Shown here in pieces: positions 24,700 through 35,821 of a stretch of 64,000 nucleotides of DNA. This DNA is from Selaginella tamariscina (lineage: Eukaryota > Streptophyta > Lycopodiopsida > Selaginellales > Selaginellaceae). Location of the stretch: the NCBI GenBank assembly GCA_003024785.1, contig PUQB01000296.1, positions 239,391 to 303,390 on the forward strand. Reading direction: 5' to 3'. How positions within the stretch are numbered: position 1 is the first letter of the stretch; each line of letters opens with the position of its first letter. Position numbers and translations under genes: made by a program. The notes beneath the pieces are model-generated. The model worked only from the letters and a program-made list of their open reading frames with translations. It searched no databases and had not been told where the DNA came from.

Positions 24700-26090
24700 C
24701 TTAAACCCTAAAAGGAATAAAATATATATTAACCCTAATTAAATATTCCTTCTAAGAATATACTTAAACCCTAAAAAGAATAAATATAAATTCACCCTAA
24801 ATGAATATTCTTTTATTATATTATCATAATTTTAAATTTGGTGTGTGGGTGTATCACATACACCTTAAAAATATAAATCATGCAGGGGTTTAACATGTGT
24901 GTGTCCATGAGAATGTTAAATTTTCATGTGTAGTAATACATATATACACACATAGTATTATACACATAAACATACATACATATTAGTATATATATATTGT
25001 AATATTATGTACGATGTGTATGTCTTAAAGAAGAGAGATAGACTACATATTATGGATCATGTATAGTAATATGTTTGAGAGAAGAGAGACAGTACATATT
25101 AATATGGATCATGCATGGTGTGTATGTATGAGAGAAGAGAAAGAGTGTTAACAAATTAAATTCATACACATTGCATATATTATATACACATGTATACATA
25201 CACACATACATACATACATATTACATGTGTAAATTCAATGTGTTACATACACACAAACTGAGTACATATATATCATACATGCGTTGAACATGATGTTTTC
25301 AATAAAAAAGCAACATATTTCTCCAGTTTGGTTTAGGGTTTAAAACCCAATGCAAGTATTTTATTATAAAATTTTATATGGTACATAATATATATATTAG
25401 TATAAAATCTTTATACTAATAAAACTAAATGCATGCACATTTTTTTTAATTATTTACTCTAAACACTAAAGTGTAGAGTGTTGTAACTATAATATTATAT
25501 AGTTTTAATAATATATATTAATTTAATATTGATAATAAGGTTTAACATAGGAATAATTTTGAAATAATAAGAAATTAATTGAGAAAATCTCATTAATATA
25601 TACAAATGTAGAATAATTATTGAAATAATTAAGAATAAGACTAATTTAATATGATAATCATGTTTAATATTGGAATATTCTTTGAATATTAAGAAAGTAA
25701 TAAAGAATATCCCATTAATAGTAGGAAATGTAAATTAATTACTCGAGTAATTAAGAATAATATTAATAAACAGACTATAAATATATTTTAAATGATACAT
25801 AATAATATATCAATTTATTTATTGTAAATGTATATATATATAATATAAACTTAATAATATATACTTGAATATTAAGAATGTAAATATATTACTAAAATTT
25901 CATATATTAAACAACTTGAATCATTTGAATTATATTAAATGCAATTTTATTAAACTCATTGAAATTGGAAAGTATATATATCAGAGTGTTGGTTATTTGT
26001 GTCAATTTATTTTAAATTTAATTTTGTTCTTTTCAAAAAATTTGAATTTTTAACATAAGTATTGTAGGTCTGATATATGAATTTAAAAAT
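24700..26090. promoter_or_regulatory. AT-rich core between divergent genes, unit 1
   Basis: Very AT-rich, with many TATATA and AATATTCTTGAAATAATAAG-type repeats and telo-box-like AAACCCTAA motifs at 24685-24780. It separates a candidate minus-strand first exon from a candidate plus-strand first exon, so it is the plausible bidirectional promoter. It is strongly similar to 35822-37387 in unit 2. No coding sequence seen. Confidence 0.4.
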
Positions 26091-26095
26091 ATTTA

Positions 26096-26270
26096 ATTTC
26101 CCACTCAAATTCAGATCTGGTTCTTTCTCTAGCAAGGGTTTCTTTATTTCTGTAATTTTCACTCTTCAGATCTTCTTTTTATCTTGATAGTGATTAGCTC
26201 AGGAGCGACATTAAATTGAGTGTTATTGTTTATAAGAAAGCACGGCGCCTTTAGTGTTATTTACAAGTAA
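26096..26270 (+). other. Candidate 5' untranslated exon of DUF7869-type gene, unit 1
   Basis: A block better conserved between units than its surroundings (matches 37388-37566). It contains CAGATCTGGTTCTTTCTC and GGAAAGCACGGCGCC-like segments and ends TTACAA before a GTAAGTATT donor. No long reading frame, so probably leader sequence. Confidence 0.5.
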
Positions 26271-26424
26271 GTATTATAAATAAATTTAGATATACTTATA
26301 AAGATTCATTCTTTTACATTCTCTCTTAAAATTAAAATTTAGGGGTTTAAAATGCATTAGGATTACATTATATTTCGTTAGGATTTATCCCGTTTAAACA
26401 TCCTTTTAACTTAATATTCTCGGT

Positions 26425-27235
26425 TAGCCGGGGCAACAGGATTAATCCAGCCATTTCTTTTCGCCTCTTAGAAGAGGTGGCAGAATTAATCCTGCCACCA
26501 TCTCTTTAATAGCTAGTCCGGGCAATGCTTTTCCGCTTTAAAAAAGAGCAGCAGGATTAATCCCGTCGATAACTCTTTTAACTGATAAAGAGTTATCTGA
26601 ATTTATTAAAAGAGTTATTGACAGGATTAACCCCGCCAACCATTCTAGAAAGAGAAGGGGTGGCGGGATTAATCTCGCCATCACTTCCATGTTTTAAAGA
26701 TTTGTGAGTAGGATTTATCCTGTCAATCAGTTTTGGATGCAGAAAAGCATTGGCGGGATTAATCCCACCCCCCAAGATCTCTTTGAAATCATAGTTTCAG
26801 AGAGAGTTGTGGGCGGGATTAATCCGCTAACTCTTCCTCATCGGAGAGTTTCTTGAGGTACCTAGTAACAGTCGGCTAGACTACCCTTAAACACCTAAGT
26901 GCACTAAGCAGGGCTATTGCCACTCCTCCTCGTCGGAGGGAGTTCGTGCAGGATTAATCCCGCCTCCTCTCTTCGACGAGGAAGATCCGACGGCGGGATT
27001 AATCCCGCCGCCTCTCTCCGATGAGGAAGATCCGGCAGCGGGATTAATCCCGCCGCCTCTCTCTAACAAGGAAGATTTGGCGGCGGGATTAATCTCACTA
27101 GCTCTTTCCCGTTTGAGGGAGTCAGCAATGGGATTAATCCCGCCACGAACTCCGAAGGGGTAGAATCGGCAGTGGGATTAATCCCGCCCACTGTTCGTCA
27201 TTGGAGGGAGTCGTGGGCGGGATTAATCCCACCCA
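26425..27235. repeat. Palindrome array 2
   Basis: About 16 palindrome copies, degenerate at the left (26430-26760) and near-perfect at the right (26990-27218). The spacers there are CTCCGA/TCGGAG-type and recur. It lies in the inferred first intron of the unit 1 DUF7869-type gene and is homologous to array 4. It is interrupted at 26846-26917 by a retroelement fragment. Confidence 0.9.
26846..26917 (-). mobile_element. LTR fragment inside palindrome array 2
   Basis: About 70 bp reading TTTCTTGAGGTACCTAGT...CACCTAAGTGCACTAAGC, the reverse complement of 48402-48472 within the complete LTR at 48307-49256, with few differences. It is absent from the homologous array 4. Confidence 0.85.
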
Positions 27236-27367
27236 TCAGTTGTATTAATCACGCATGAGATATTATCCTTATACATAATTATGTATTATTGCACATGCAA
27301 CTGCAGTTATGATTTTTTAAAAATTGCATAAACAGATATCATAAATAACACAATTATTTTTGTGCGG

Positions 27368-28880
27368 GACAATATCTATAATACTGGAGATAAAGTATGT
27401 CTTCTTCGGAACAATGACATAGTTGGCACTGAAACTGTAGAAGTTTGAGATGATAATGCATCATGTCACAATATTGCCCAAGGATCTTGTGTGTACGTAT
27501 GGGTGAACACCATTTATAAGCATGTTGAGGTTCTGGGAATGGAATTTGAGGAGGGTTCTCATGTATTGTGAAATTTGGAATGAAGTCAAGGTTGACACAG
27601 AATATGCAGAGGAGAGTTCTCATGTATTATGAAATTTGGATGAAGTTAAGGTTGACACAGAATATGCAGAGTCACAAACAAATAATAGTACGAGTTCACC
27701 AAATGATGGCTTGCCTGCTGTGATGGATGAGGTGATTCTCTTTCTTCATGATATTGAGGTTGGGAAAGGCATCATCACAGCTATAAATCCAATGGAAACA
27801 GTGTTAGAAGATAAACTAGGGGTCAACTTCGTGGGTGTAGTTGTGACAGAGGTTTCACTTAATGGCACATTGCATCCTGGATCCCTCGTGAGGTGGCGAA
27901 CATTTGAATTAAGACGGCAAGATGGTTCTACATATTCTGGGTTGGATTTCAATAATAACAACCCGGAAGAACAACTCATATTTGAAAGGTTCCTTGCATT
28001 GGTCCTATTGTAAAAAAAAGGCGATTCATGGGTTGCAGATCTTTCTCTGCAAGTTTTGGTAAGAGGGTCAAGATGGATACTACATCTTTCAAAAGTGTTA
28101 CAAGCATTTGCATGATTGACTGCTGCAAGAAGAAGTGTTGTCAGATGGCAAACTGGAATCAAATTACCCAATGTAGACATGTTTTTCATATGCTCACCCA
28201 AAAGCAAATGCATGAGTTTTATATGCTGCACTAACTGAGTGTATTGATGGAATGGCCTCGGACACAAGTTATCAGAGTACATCCATGGTATTTAATAAGG
28301 TGGCCATCTGCATCAAAGCTTAGTACTATATACGGGATCCCAAAGACCACGTTTTACCGTCGGAGGGATGAGTGGCTAGATGGAGCGCAAACCTCAGTAC
28401 ATGGGAACACTCGCCTGGTCAAAACCTGCTCTCACTTTATGGTAGCCATAGAGATACTCAAGGCTTTTATGGAAGCAAATGCAGACAAGATGCCTCACAA
28501 ATGCCGAACCACAAATGCAAGGGTTAGGGAAAATCTCAAGGTTTTGCCTTTAATTTACACTCAATTGAAGCTGTGTGAACATGTGAACAAGTGCCTCAGT
28601 TTGATGGGGCTCAAACAATTTGCACTGGTACCTTCAACAACATATGGAATACTCATTTTAAGGATGTGGAGATTGCAAAACACTCTAGCTTTTCCAAGTG
28701 TGACACTTGTACATCATTGAAGGCTGCAAAGGCTTGTGCAAAAACCTTGGTGGAGATCACTGCCATTCAAAAAAAAGACGGAGGCCTACATGATTGCACA
28801 ACAAACTTGCCAATCTCAATACTATGCACACCACATGCTTTTTGTCTCATGCCCATCAGAATGCTTGATCCATGACAATA
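27368..28880 (+). pseudogene. DUF7869-type transposase-like gene, unit 1 (5' half only)
   Basis: Collinear with 38792-40240: TGDKVCLLRNN-type N-terminus, then MDEVILFLHDIEVGKGIITAI near 27725-27790, then FYRRRDEWLDGAQTSVHGNTRLVKT near 28345-28430, then SKCDTCTSLKAAKAC near 28700. The sequence stops matching at 28880, just after the first putative catalytic Asp region, so the RNase H-like core with GHTHEDID is absent. The splice acceptor reads GCGG instead of GCAG and the start reads ATC instead of ATG. Dead copy. Confidence 0.75.
27548..27668 (+). repeat. 61-bp tandem duplication in the unit 1 transposase-like gene
   Basis: GAGGAGGGTTCTCATGTATT... through GACACAGAATATGCA occurs twice with an offset of 61 bp. 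The unit 2 copy has it once. The offset is not a multiple of three and shifts the frame. Confidence 0.85.
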
Positions 28881-29309
28881 AACTCTTTAATAATAGTACC
28901 AAATTGTTTACTTAAACTATATAAATTTAATATAAAAATATGGAAGATCGACTATATTATTATAGGATTTTATATATTATATATATATTATTACTAGTAC
29001 AAATTTTTAATTAATAATGTTATATTTAAATATTAATATTTTAATAACAACATTAATATTTATATAATGTACCTCTTATGCTCTTCCTTAATTTTTATAT
29101 TAGGCCCATACAATCTTAAATATAATATATTATATATTTAATACCTTCTACTTTTATAATGTTATTAATTTTATTAAAGGGTCGATTATAAAATAGAATA
29201 TTCTAAAGAATATTATGTTTTCAAACATATATTCTAAAGAATATTCCTTTAATATTAGATAATGTTAATTAAATAGCTAAAATTGCTAATTATTATGAAA
29301 TGAGACTAT
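28881..29309. other. AT-rich junction between units 1 and 2
   Basis: Almost pure AT sequence with TTATATATTATATATATTATT-like runs and AGAATATTCTTTA inverted motifs. No gene. It marks where unit 1 is truncated and unit 2 begins. Confidence 0.6.
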
Positions 29310-29597
29310 ATGCACGTTGTAACTAAAGTGGGCATGATACGTGAAAATGGGAATATAAAATAAATTACTAATTAATACTTAAGTTTTAATTATTAATTAA
29401 TCATTTAATTAATATGTAATTAAGCCTTAAATATTAATTAATTAATTAATTAATCCTTCAATAACCTTACTTAGTAAGGAATATTCCTAAAATATCTTAG
29501 AATATTCATATTATTCTAAAAATAGTTTACAATAATGAAGAAATACTATCAAACATAATTACAAATGAAATCATTTTCTTATCAACATGTTAATTTT

Positions 29598-30769
29598 TTA
29601 TAAATACTTTCTTTCTATCATACAAAGAAATCTTTTCATTTTGTCTAAATCATCACTCTCCGGATTAATCAAATCATTTTGGTCAATATCTTGATGTTGT
29701 TGCCACCACTTAACACTCTCACGAATGCAATTGGGAGTTGCCATCCTTGTTAATACATAAGATGTGATAAGAGAAGGTCTGCATAAAGGCTCATCTAAAA
29801 ACTGACGTTCCTTAAGAATAATATTATAAAGCGCCCGGTTGCTATCCTTCATTTTATAAAATTCAATATCACGAGAAAGAAAAGCTTCAGGAAATGTATG
29901 ATACGGTGGATACTGCTCACAAAAATTTTCGAGATTCTTCTTTCTGAGGCACGTATCCAAGTAGTTCACTAGCTCATCCATGATATCGGTATCAGAATAT
30001 GGATCGAAAGTGATTGGATGAATACAAGCAATGTTTTGGTTGAGCATAGCCTTCTGAGGAGAGTCGTCTACTACTAAGATATGTGCATTCTTCGTTATCC
30101 TTAAGCGACTGATCTCCCCATGAGTCCCAATTATTCTTTCATTCTTGAAGAAGTATGGCTTGCTTTCCTTTCTTATATTGTGAAATTCGAGAGGTTTATA
30201 CACATTCGCTGGTCAAAAATCCAATCTTTACGAATCACCTCTTCTGCAACACTACAATGTTTCTTAAGTAAACTCAACAGCGGTGTTAAGTTATGAATCT
30301 GCATGCATGACCAAATCCCCACAAGCGCACCCATCTCCTTAAGCTTTTGAAAGAGACGATCCAACCCTGGACGAAAAATAATATCATATCGAAATTTACC
30401 ATGACAAGGAATGAAATCTCCTTGTTTGATTTCTGTTTTTCTATCCTGGGCCTTTGTCGATGAAGCAGAACACCATTGACATCCAACAACACAATATGGC
30501 CATGAGTAACATGAGATAGCGTTGCCTCTTGAATACTTTGCAAATCACTTGTTTGCTCCCTTTCACATTTATCCGTTGCCACTATTCGTTGCCTATCCCT
30601 TCATCATTTAATTGTACATCATCCTTACAAGATTCAGATATTGCATGCGCTGAAGAAATTGATTTCGGAACTGAAGCCAATAAAAATGATGATGAAAAAC
30701 TGAAGTGGCCCCCATGGTAACGATGTTTTGAGCTGCATTATTATCCATTTCCTGCATGAACTCTGTCAT
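29598..30769 (-). CDS. FCP1/SCP-type HAD phosphatase-like protein (frameshifted)
   Basis: Reads in minus-strand pieces of about 390 codons in total. The nucleophile motif VLLDVNGVLLHR is near 30490 (HAD motif I; the second acid is Asn, as in several plant FCP1-like proteins). Then GLDRLFQKLKEMGALVGIWSCM follows near 30360-30300, and VVDDSPQKAML near 30065 (HAD motif with the DD pair). A family-like C-terminus, KNLENFCEQYPPYHTF, leads to the stop at 29598. Known members dephosphorylate phosphoserine on nuclear proteins such as the RNA polymerase II tail. Whether this one is catalytic is unsure given the DVN motif. The start near 30769 (MTEFMQEM) follows a possible intron acceptor. Frameshifts fall within otherwise conserved text, which suggests consensus errors. 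It lies tail-side of the ParB-like gene on the same strand. Confidence 0.65.
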
Positions 30770-31041
30770 TCTGACATGTGGCACAAGAAATTGTCGCCAA
30801 ACCCCTCTCTTACCTCATGGCAATGCTGAAAATCCATGTTCTCAATTATTTCATTACATCTGCAAAATGATAATTAGCTGACCTTAAAATTATCAAGGTA
30901 TATTATTTACCTTGTTAATGTGTGACCCATGTTTGAACTAAAAGCTTCATTAATCCTTGAGAATTTATTTTCTGTACAAATATAAAAGAAATATACAAAA
31001 ATGCCTTATGTTACACTCATTTACAACTATTCATCACTCTA
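30770..31041. other. Spacer between the phosphatase-like and ParB-like genes
   Basis: AT-rich. It contains a possible short upstream exon on the minus strand (TTTTGCAG acceptor near 30865, a CATGAG/GTAAGA donor near 30815) that could extend the phosphatase-like gene. Not otherwise coding. Confidence 0.35.
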
Positions 31042-34000
31042 TCAATTCATTATCAATTCTTCTTCGCTATTACCTTCTGAGTGAGGCGAAGAAGGTCTAA
31101 GCCGCTTGTGAGATGGTTCAAGATCTTCTGCATCTTCTATTGATGTTTCCATGGGTCCTGGAGTGTGCGAATGTTCTGTACTCCTCGAGATAACTTCCGG
31201 TCTAATATCTGATTGAAGTTCGTTCTCAGACTCCGAGATTGAACCAGATTCACCTTCAGAGCTATCGCACTTATCTGGAGGGAACTTTCTCAAATACGCC
31301 TTTATGGATTCGTTGGGGTACTCAGTTGAGACCCAATCTATCCACTTGTTCAGGTCCTCAACCATGGTCTTATCCTTTCAACGGCAAACACACATGTATG
31401 CCGAAGGTAACACTCCTTCAAGACGGACCCCCTAGTGCAGTAGTCAAAAACCCACGCATCACTGTGAGGACCCCTGATCAAGTTGACGATGCTCCGTGCC
31501 GCTTGACTTGTAATGTTTGGATAACGTACATTGCCGAATACGTCACTCATACCTATCGGTGTATCGGATGGAGGTTCAGGGCCGTTGGAGTGCAAACAGA
31601 TGCCTGGCCAGTCATTTGGAAGCTTGAAATTGTTTGGCGCATTCCTAACAACCAAGTGAACAACGTATCAATGCACTTGGGATTAGCATCGTTCATATAA
31701 AATCCTGTCCAACGATGTCTATTCTTCTTGGCGAAGGCGAAGGCAAAAGTATCGGTGACATGAGCAAGAATCAAGAAATAAATACCTGAAAAAGTAGGTA
31801 TCAGTGAAGAGCGCAAGCATGAATTCAATAATAAATACCTTCTATGTATATGCTTGCACGGCTAAGTTTCTCCACCAGATCCTCTAGTGCCCTATCTGTC
31901 GAAAGATTTTTTGACACCCGCCGATCCATCACGAACAATTGAAACGGTTTCCTACAAGCAGTGATGTTACCCCATAAAGTCTCCGAATCTAACAACAAAC
32001 ATCTGTAGGGCTTGTCGTGATTCGTAGCATCCTCCTTTATAAGGTTCAATTCGGTTCTCCGCTGCTGAAGGACTGCCATAAGAGAAGGCGTCATCCCAAT
32101 GTTCTCCTTTTTGGCGTTGGCGTGCAATAGATTCTTGCCTAGATCTTCCGATTGGTTCACCCATTCGACAAGCATATCATCGTTCGTCACATGCAAATAT
32201 TTGCTGACCTCTTCATATGTTGAAGTCGAGGTCCAACCCAGTTTGTGGCAGTGTATTCCCAACCACTCCTTGAAATGCCTGACCGTCTTCAACTCCATTG
32301 CCTTGAGATGAAAAGGAGAGGTTGGGCTGCTGTTATTAATTTGTAGTTTGCCATCGATCACCAAATCAGCCAAGACTTCCATCTCCTCCATCGTTGTTCC
32401 ATTTAAAGGCTTCAACCATGTGAGCTTGAAATCGTTGTCTACATCCTTTGTAGATTGAACAGACTTAGCCTTCGGCGTCTTACTGGGTTTCTTTGCAGAC
32501 TTTTCTGAGGGCTCCCCTTCACTTGTCTGCTTCTTCTTCAGTGTTCCTTTTGAAAAGGATTCCATAATCCCCAACCATTTGGCAAAGATCCTATCTTCGG
32601 GGCAAGAAATCAACATCATCAGAAAGGATGTTTCCTTCCCGCCCACCTGGGCAAAATCAACTGCTGCAATTTCTTCAACTCTCTGAGGAAAAAGACAGAT
32701 TAATATACCGGCGAGATAAATCCCGCCCAAACAATTTGCTTACCCGGTATTCCGCAGATTGTGTATTCCCTGCGGTAGCTCTTTGTGGTCGCTGAAGAGA
32801 TTCCCACACGGCTCGCGTGTGTTTAAACTTCTCCCATATTTTGCTGTTGTAGTGGTTGGTGTCGGCAGCGTCCCATTCCGCCGATAACTTATGGTACTGC
32901 TCGATTGTGAGATTCGGCTTAGCTAAAAACGCCGATCTTTTTGTCAGCTTCTCACGGGTATGCTCGGAAAGTTTTGTTGCCATCGTTCCTTTGTTGTGTT
33001 CATCGAGAAGTCGTTGGGCTGCCGTTATTGTGTGCTGGCCACTAATGATGTAGTACTTGATAGATTTTTTATTCTCCGTCTGAATCTTCATGAGTTGTTC
33101 TGGTGTTGTGATCCAGACTTTGTCAGCACCCTTCCTTCTTTCATAGTATGGACACAAAACAGCATTATGTGGAACGGTATAAGAATTGTCGTCCTTCATC
33201 TTCTCCATGAGCTCAGCTACACGTTCCTGGTTGAGTGGCCTGTAATTGAAGTTTGGGTTGACGCTGCAATATTTAACCCTACAAGGATAAATCTTATCAT
33301 CCAACATCATTTCCTTGTGACTTATTGCAGCATGAGATGCCACAGGTGCAGCTGACAAAACGATTGATGATTTTCTTTTGCGATCCGAATCAACATGTGT
33401 GATCCCCGACTGCAGCTGTTCTAGTGTTCTCGGCACACTCTTCCAGCTCCCGAAGCTTCCTAAGCAAATTGAACGTGATCTGTAGAGAACCTGAGACCGA
33501 GCCACCTCTCAATCTCCCTTATGATGTCGCTGTGTTCTTCTTCAATGTGAAGAGGGAAGATTGCTCCACTTGCTGATTTTCTGTATTGTGAAGCAATATC
33601 TCCTGACAATACACCTACTCGATGAGTCTGAAGATCTTCGAAGTAGACATCCAGATGGATCCCCTCCATAGATGGGCTTTCGTTGAGTTGAAGAAGAACT
33701 CCAAGGTCAACATCATTAGTGAACACGTGAACGTCATTATCCACAAGTCGACAAAACCACCCGAATTAATGTTGTAACTGACGACCTCTGGATCCGAGAA
33801 CGTGACATTGGATGGAACAAGGCATATCTGTCGAGCATCGTCCAATCTGGGTTCGCAGCCTGCTTTCGGGTGCTTGACTAGCGAATCTACTTTCCATTGT
33901 TTTGCTTGTCCATGAGATGTGACAGAGGTTAATTTGACAGCAACCATGGTTGCTCCAATGCGCTTCCCATTTATCTTAAAATATGGCCAAGTTGATTCCA

Positions 34001-34142
34001 GAATCCCCCTGCCCATCTCTTCTCCTGCTCTTGTCTTTAATGTCACTCAATTCCACATCTGAATACAAAAATGATTAGTTCAAGTATCCGAGTATAACAG
34101 ATTTTATTTTAATTCTTACCCAGAATTTGACGACGACTCCAT
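31042..34142 (-). CDS. Long protein with ParB/sulfiredoxin-like domain and acidic tail
   Basis: Not a family I can name. From the start ATG at 34140-34142 (MESSSNSG) a 23-nt coding exon is spliced over a 61-nt intron to CGIEVTL-type sequence. An in-frame open stretch (KDDLIKQGDRVIS) precedes the ATG up to a TGCAG acceptor at 34182, so the true start may lie further upstream. Around 33280-32995 is a ParB-N-like segment: VNPNFNYRPLNQERVAELMEK, then IISGQHTITAAQRLLDE, matching the G-x-H/R-x-x-x-A box of that fold. In ParB this box binds CTP; in relatives it has nuclease or kinase-like roles. Downstream are a charged helical region, a KKPSKTPKAKS basic patch near 32490, and a Ser/Glu-rich acidic C-terminus (31042-31365). 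Several frameshifts interrupt it. Confidence 0.55.
32683..32743 (-). other. 61-nt intron of ParB-like gene containing a palindrome
   Basis: Donor GTAAGC follows GAATACCGG and acceptor CCTCAG precedes AGAGTTGAAG on the minus strand. Positions 32710-32727 hold GGCGAGATAAATCCCGCC, a two-mismatch form of the array palindrome, filling about a third of the intron. The unit 1 copy at 21208-21225 holds a further degenerated version. Confidence 0.8.
34059..34119 (-). other. 61-nt intron near the start of the ParB-like gene
   Basis: Donor GTAAGA after TCTGG and acceptor TGTATTCAG before ATGTGG join codons into NSGCGIE. Unit 1 has the same splice signals near 22240-22310, which supports the assignment. 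Confidence 0.7.
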
Positions 34143-34484
34143 ACTAATGACTCGATCTCCTTGTTTGATCAAATCGTCCTTCTGCAAAATAATACACTAT
34201 AATATAAATTATATAAAAACGCACACACACTTGTATAAACCCGAATATACAAAAATAATACACAGAGAGAAGTAGACGTAATTAACTGTCCGAAGCTCAC
34301 ATTTGTGTTAGTGCAAAAGAAAGATAACATTTCGTTTTAGAACCACCACAAATGTGAGCTCTGGACAGTTTTACATAGATTCCTAGCTTTTACTCGAAAT
34401 ATTATGATAAGATGATAAAAGTAAATAAAATGAGATATGCAACTTATATATACTAATACACATATATATTCACATGGAAGGTGC

Positions 34485-35298
34485 ATTAATCTCGCCACCC
34501 CTTCAATGCCTCCTGAAAGAGTGGGCGGGATTAATCTCGCCACCTTTCTGGAGGCCTTGAACGGGAGTGCGGAATTAATCTTGCCACCCTTCTCGGTCTC
34601 AGAGAGAACTGGGCAGGATTTATTTCTCACACCCCTTCAGTGACTCCAGAAAGGAGGCGGGATTAATCTCGCCCACCATGTAAGGATGGTTAAATGAATT
34701 TCCCACCCTTCCCAGTTCTCTCCATTGGTATGTTGAAACCTTCTACGTCTCAGACAGAAACGTTTGGGATTGGTCCGACTCACCAATGGAGAAAAAGGAA
34801 GGGTGGCGGATTCATTCCTCCAACAGGCATTGAAGACTCGGCGGGATTAATCCCGCCGCCCAGGGCCTTCACTCGGTCCCTATGCGGCGGGATTAATCCC
34901 GCCGGACGCCAATTCCCTGCGCGGAATCGGGCGGGATTAATCCCGCCGCCTAGGCACTTCAGGCAGGCCAATGGCGGCGGGATTAATCCCGCCCGATTCC
35001 GCAGGGAATTGGTCGGCGGGATTAATCCCGCCTCCCAGGCCCTTCACTCGGGCCTTAGTCGGCGGGATTAATCCGCCGAACGCCAATGCCCTGTGCGAAA
35101 TCTTGCGGGATTAATCCCGCCGCCTAGGCCCTTCAGGCAGGCCAATGGCGGCGGGATAAATCCCGCCGACGCCATGCCGTGCAAATCGCGGGATTAATCC
35201 CGCCGCCTAGGCCCTTCAGCAGGCCAATGGCGGCGGATAAATCCCGCCCGATTCCGCGCAGGCATGCGTACGCGACGGGATTAATTCCCGCCACCATG
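34485..35298. repeat. Palindrome array 3
   Basis: About 17 copies. Those at 34840, 34886, 34930, 34976, 35015, 35061, 35103 and 35150 are near-perfect and spaced 39-47 bp (mean about 44). Spacers recur (CCTAGGCCCTTCAGGCAGGC and GATTCCGCGCAGG types) and contain their own short dyads. It lies upstream of the unit 2 ParB-like gene, probably within its 5' intron, and runs into the assembly gap. Confidence 0.92.
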
Positions 35299-35305
35299 TA
35301 AGGGA

Positions 35306-35821
35306 NNNNNNNNNNNNNNNNNNNNNNNNNNNNNNNNNNNNNNNNNNNNNNNNNNNNNNNNNNNNNNNNNNNNNNNNNNNNNNNNNNNNNNNNNNNNNNN
35401 NNNNNNNNNNNNNNNNNNNNNNNNNNNNNNNNNNNNNNNNNNNNNNNNNNNNNNNNNNNNNNNNNNNNNNNNNNNNNNNNNNNNNNNNNNNNNNNNNNNN
35501 NNNNNNNNNNNNNNNNNNNNNNNNNNNNNNNNNNNNNNNNNNNNNNNNNNNNNNNNNNNNNNNNNNNNNNNNNNNNNNNNNNNNNNNNNNNNNNNNNNNN
35601 NNNNNNNNNNNNNNNNNNNNNNNNNNNNNNNNNNNNNNNNNNNNNNNNNNNNNNNNNNNNNNNNNNNNNNNNNNNNNNNNNNNNNNNNNNNNNNNNNNNN
35701 NNNNNNNNNNNNNNNNNNNNNNNNNNNNNNNNNNNNNNNNNNNNNNNNNNNNNNNNNNNNNNNNNNNNNNNNNNNNNNNNNNNNNNNNNNNNNNNNNNNN
35801 NNNNNNNNNNNNNNNNNNNNN
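35306..35821. other. Assembly gap (516 Ns)
   Basis: A run of N that begins within palindrome array 3 and ends in AT/microsatellite sequence equivalent to about 24960 in unit 1. By comparison the gap should hold the rest of the array, the CA/TG tract and the candidate first exon of the ParB-like gene. Confidence 0.98.

Larger units (their letters stand above)
19497..28880. mobile_element. Palindrome-array unit 1 (decayed copy)
   Basis: Homologous to 29310-41688 in the same order: the left boundary motif ATGCACGTTGTAACTA, phosphatase-like remnant (-), ParB-like gene (-), palindrome array 1, microsatellite/AT-rich core, palindrome array 2, DUF7869-type gene (+). It is decayed. The phosphatase and the join to the ParB-like tail are deleted, the ParB-like start is ATA, the DUF7869-type gene has lost its acceptor and start codon, and its 3' half is missing after 28880. 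The right boundary is a truncation, so terminal inverted repeats cannot be defined here. Confidence 0.75.

Noticed and set aside
34694..35071. Long open frames through the arrays encoding repeated GGINPA / AGLIPP peptides (also 38081-38664, 37714-37968, 23177-23533)
   Set aside because: The palindrome has no stop in most frames, so both strands give the same repeat peptides. Frames change between monomers, and nothing else supports translation. I treat them as artefacts of the DNA repeat.
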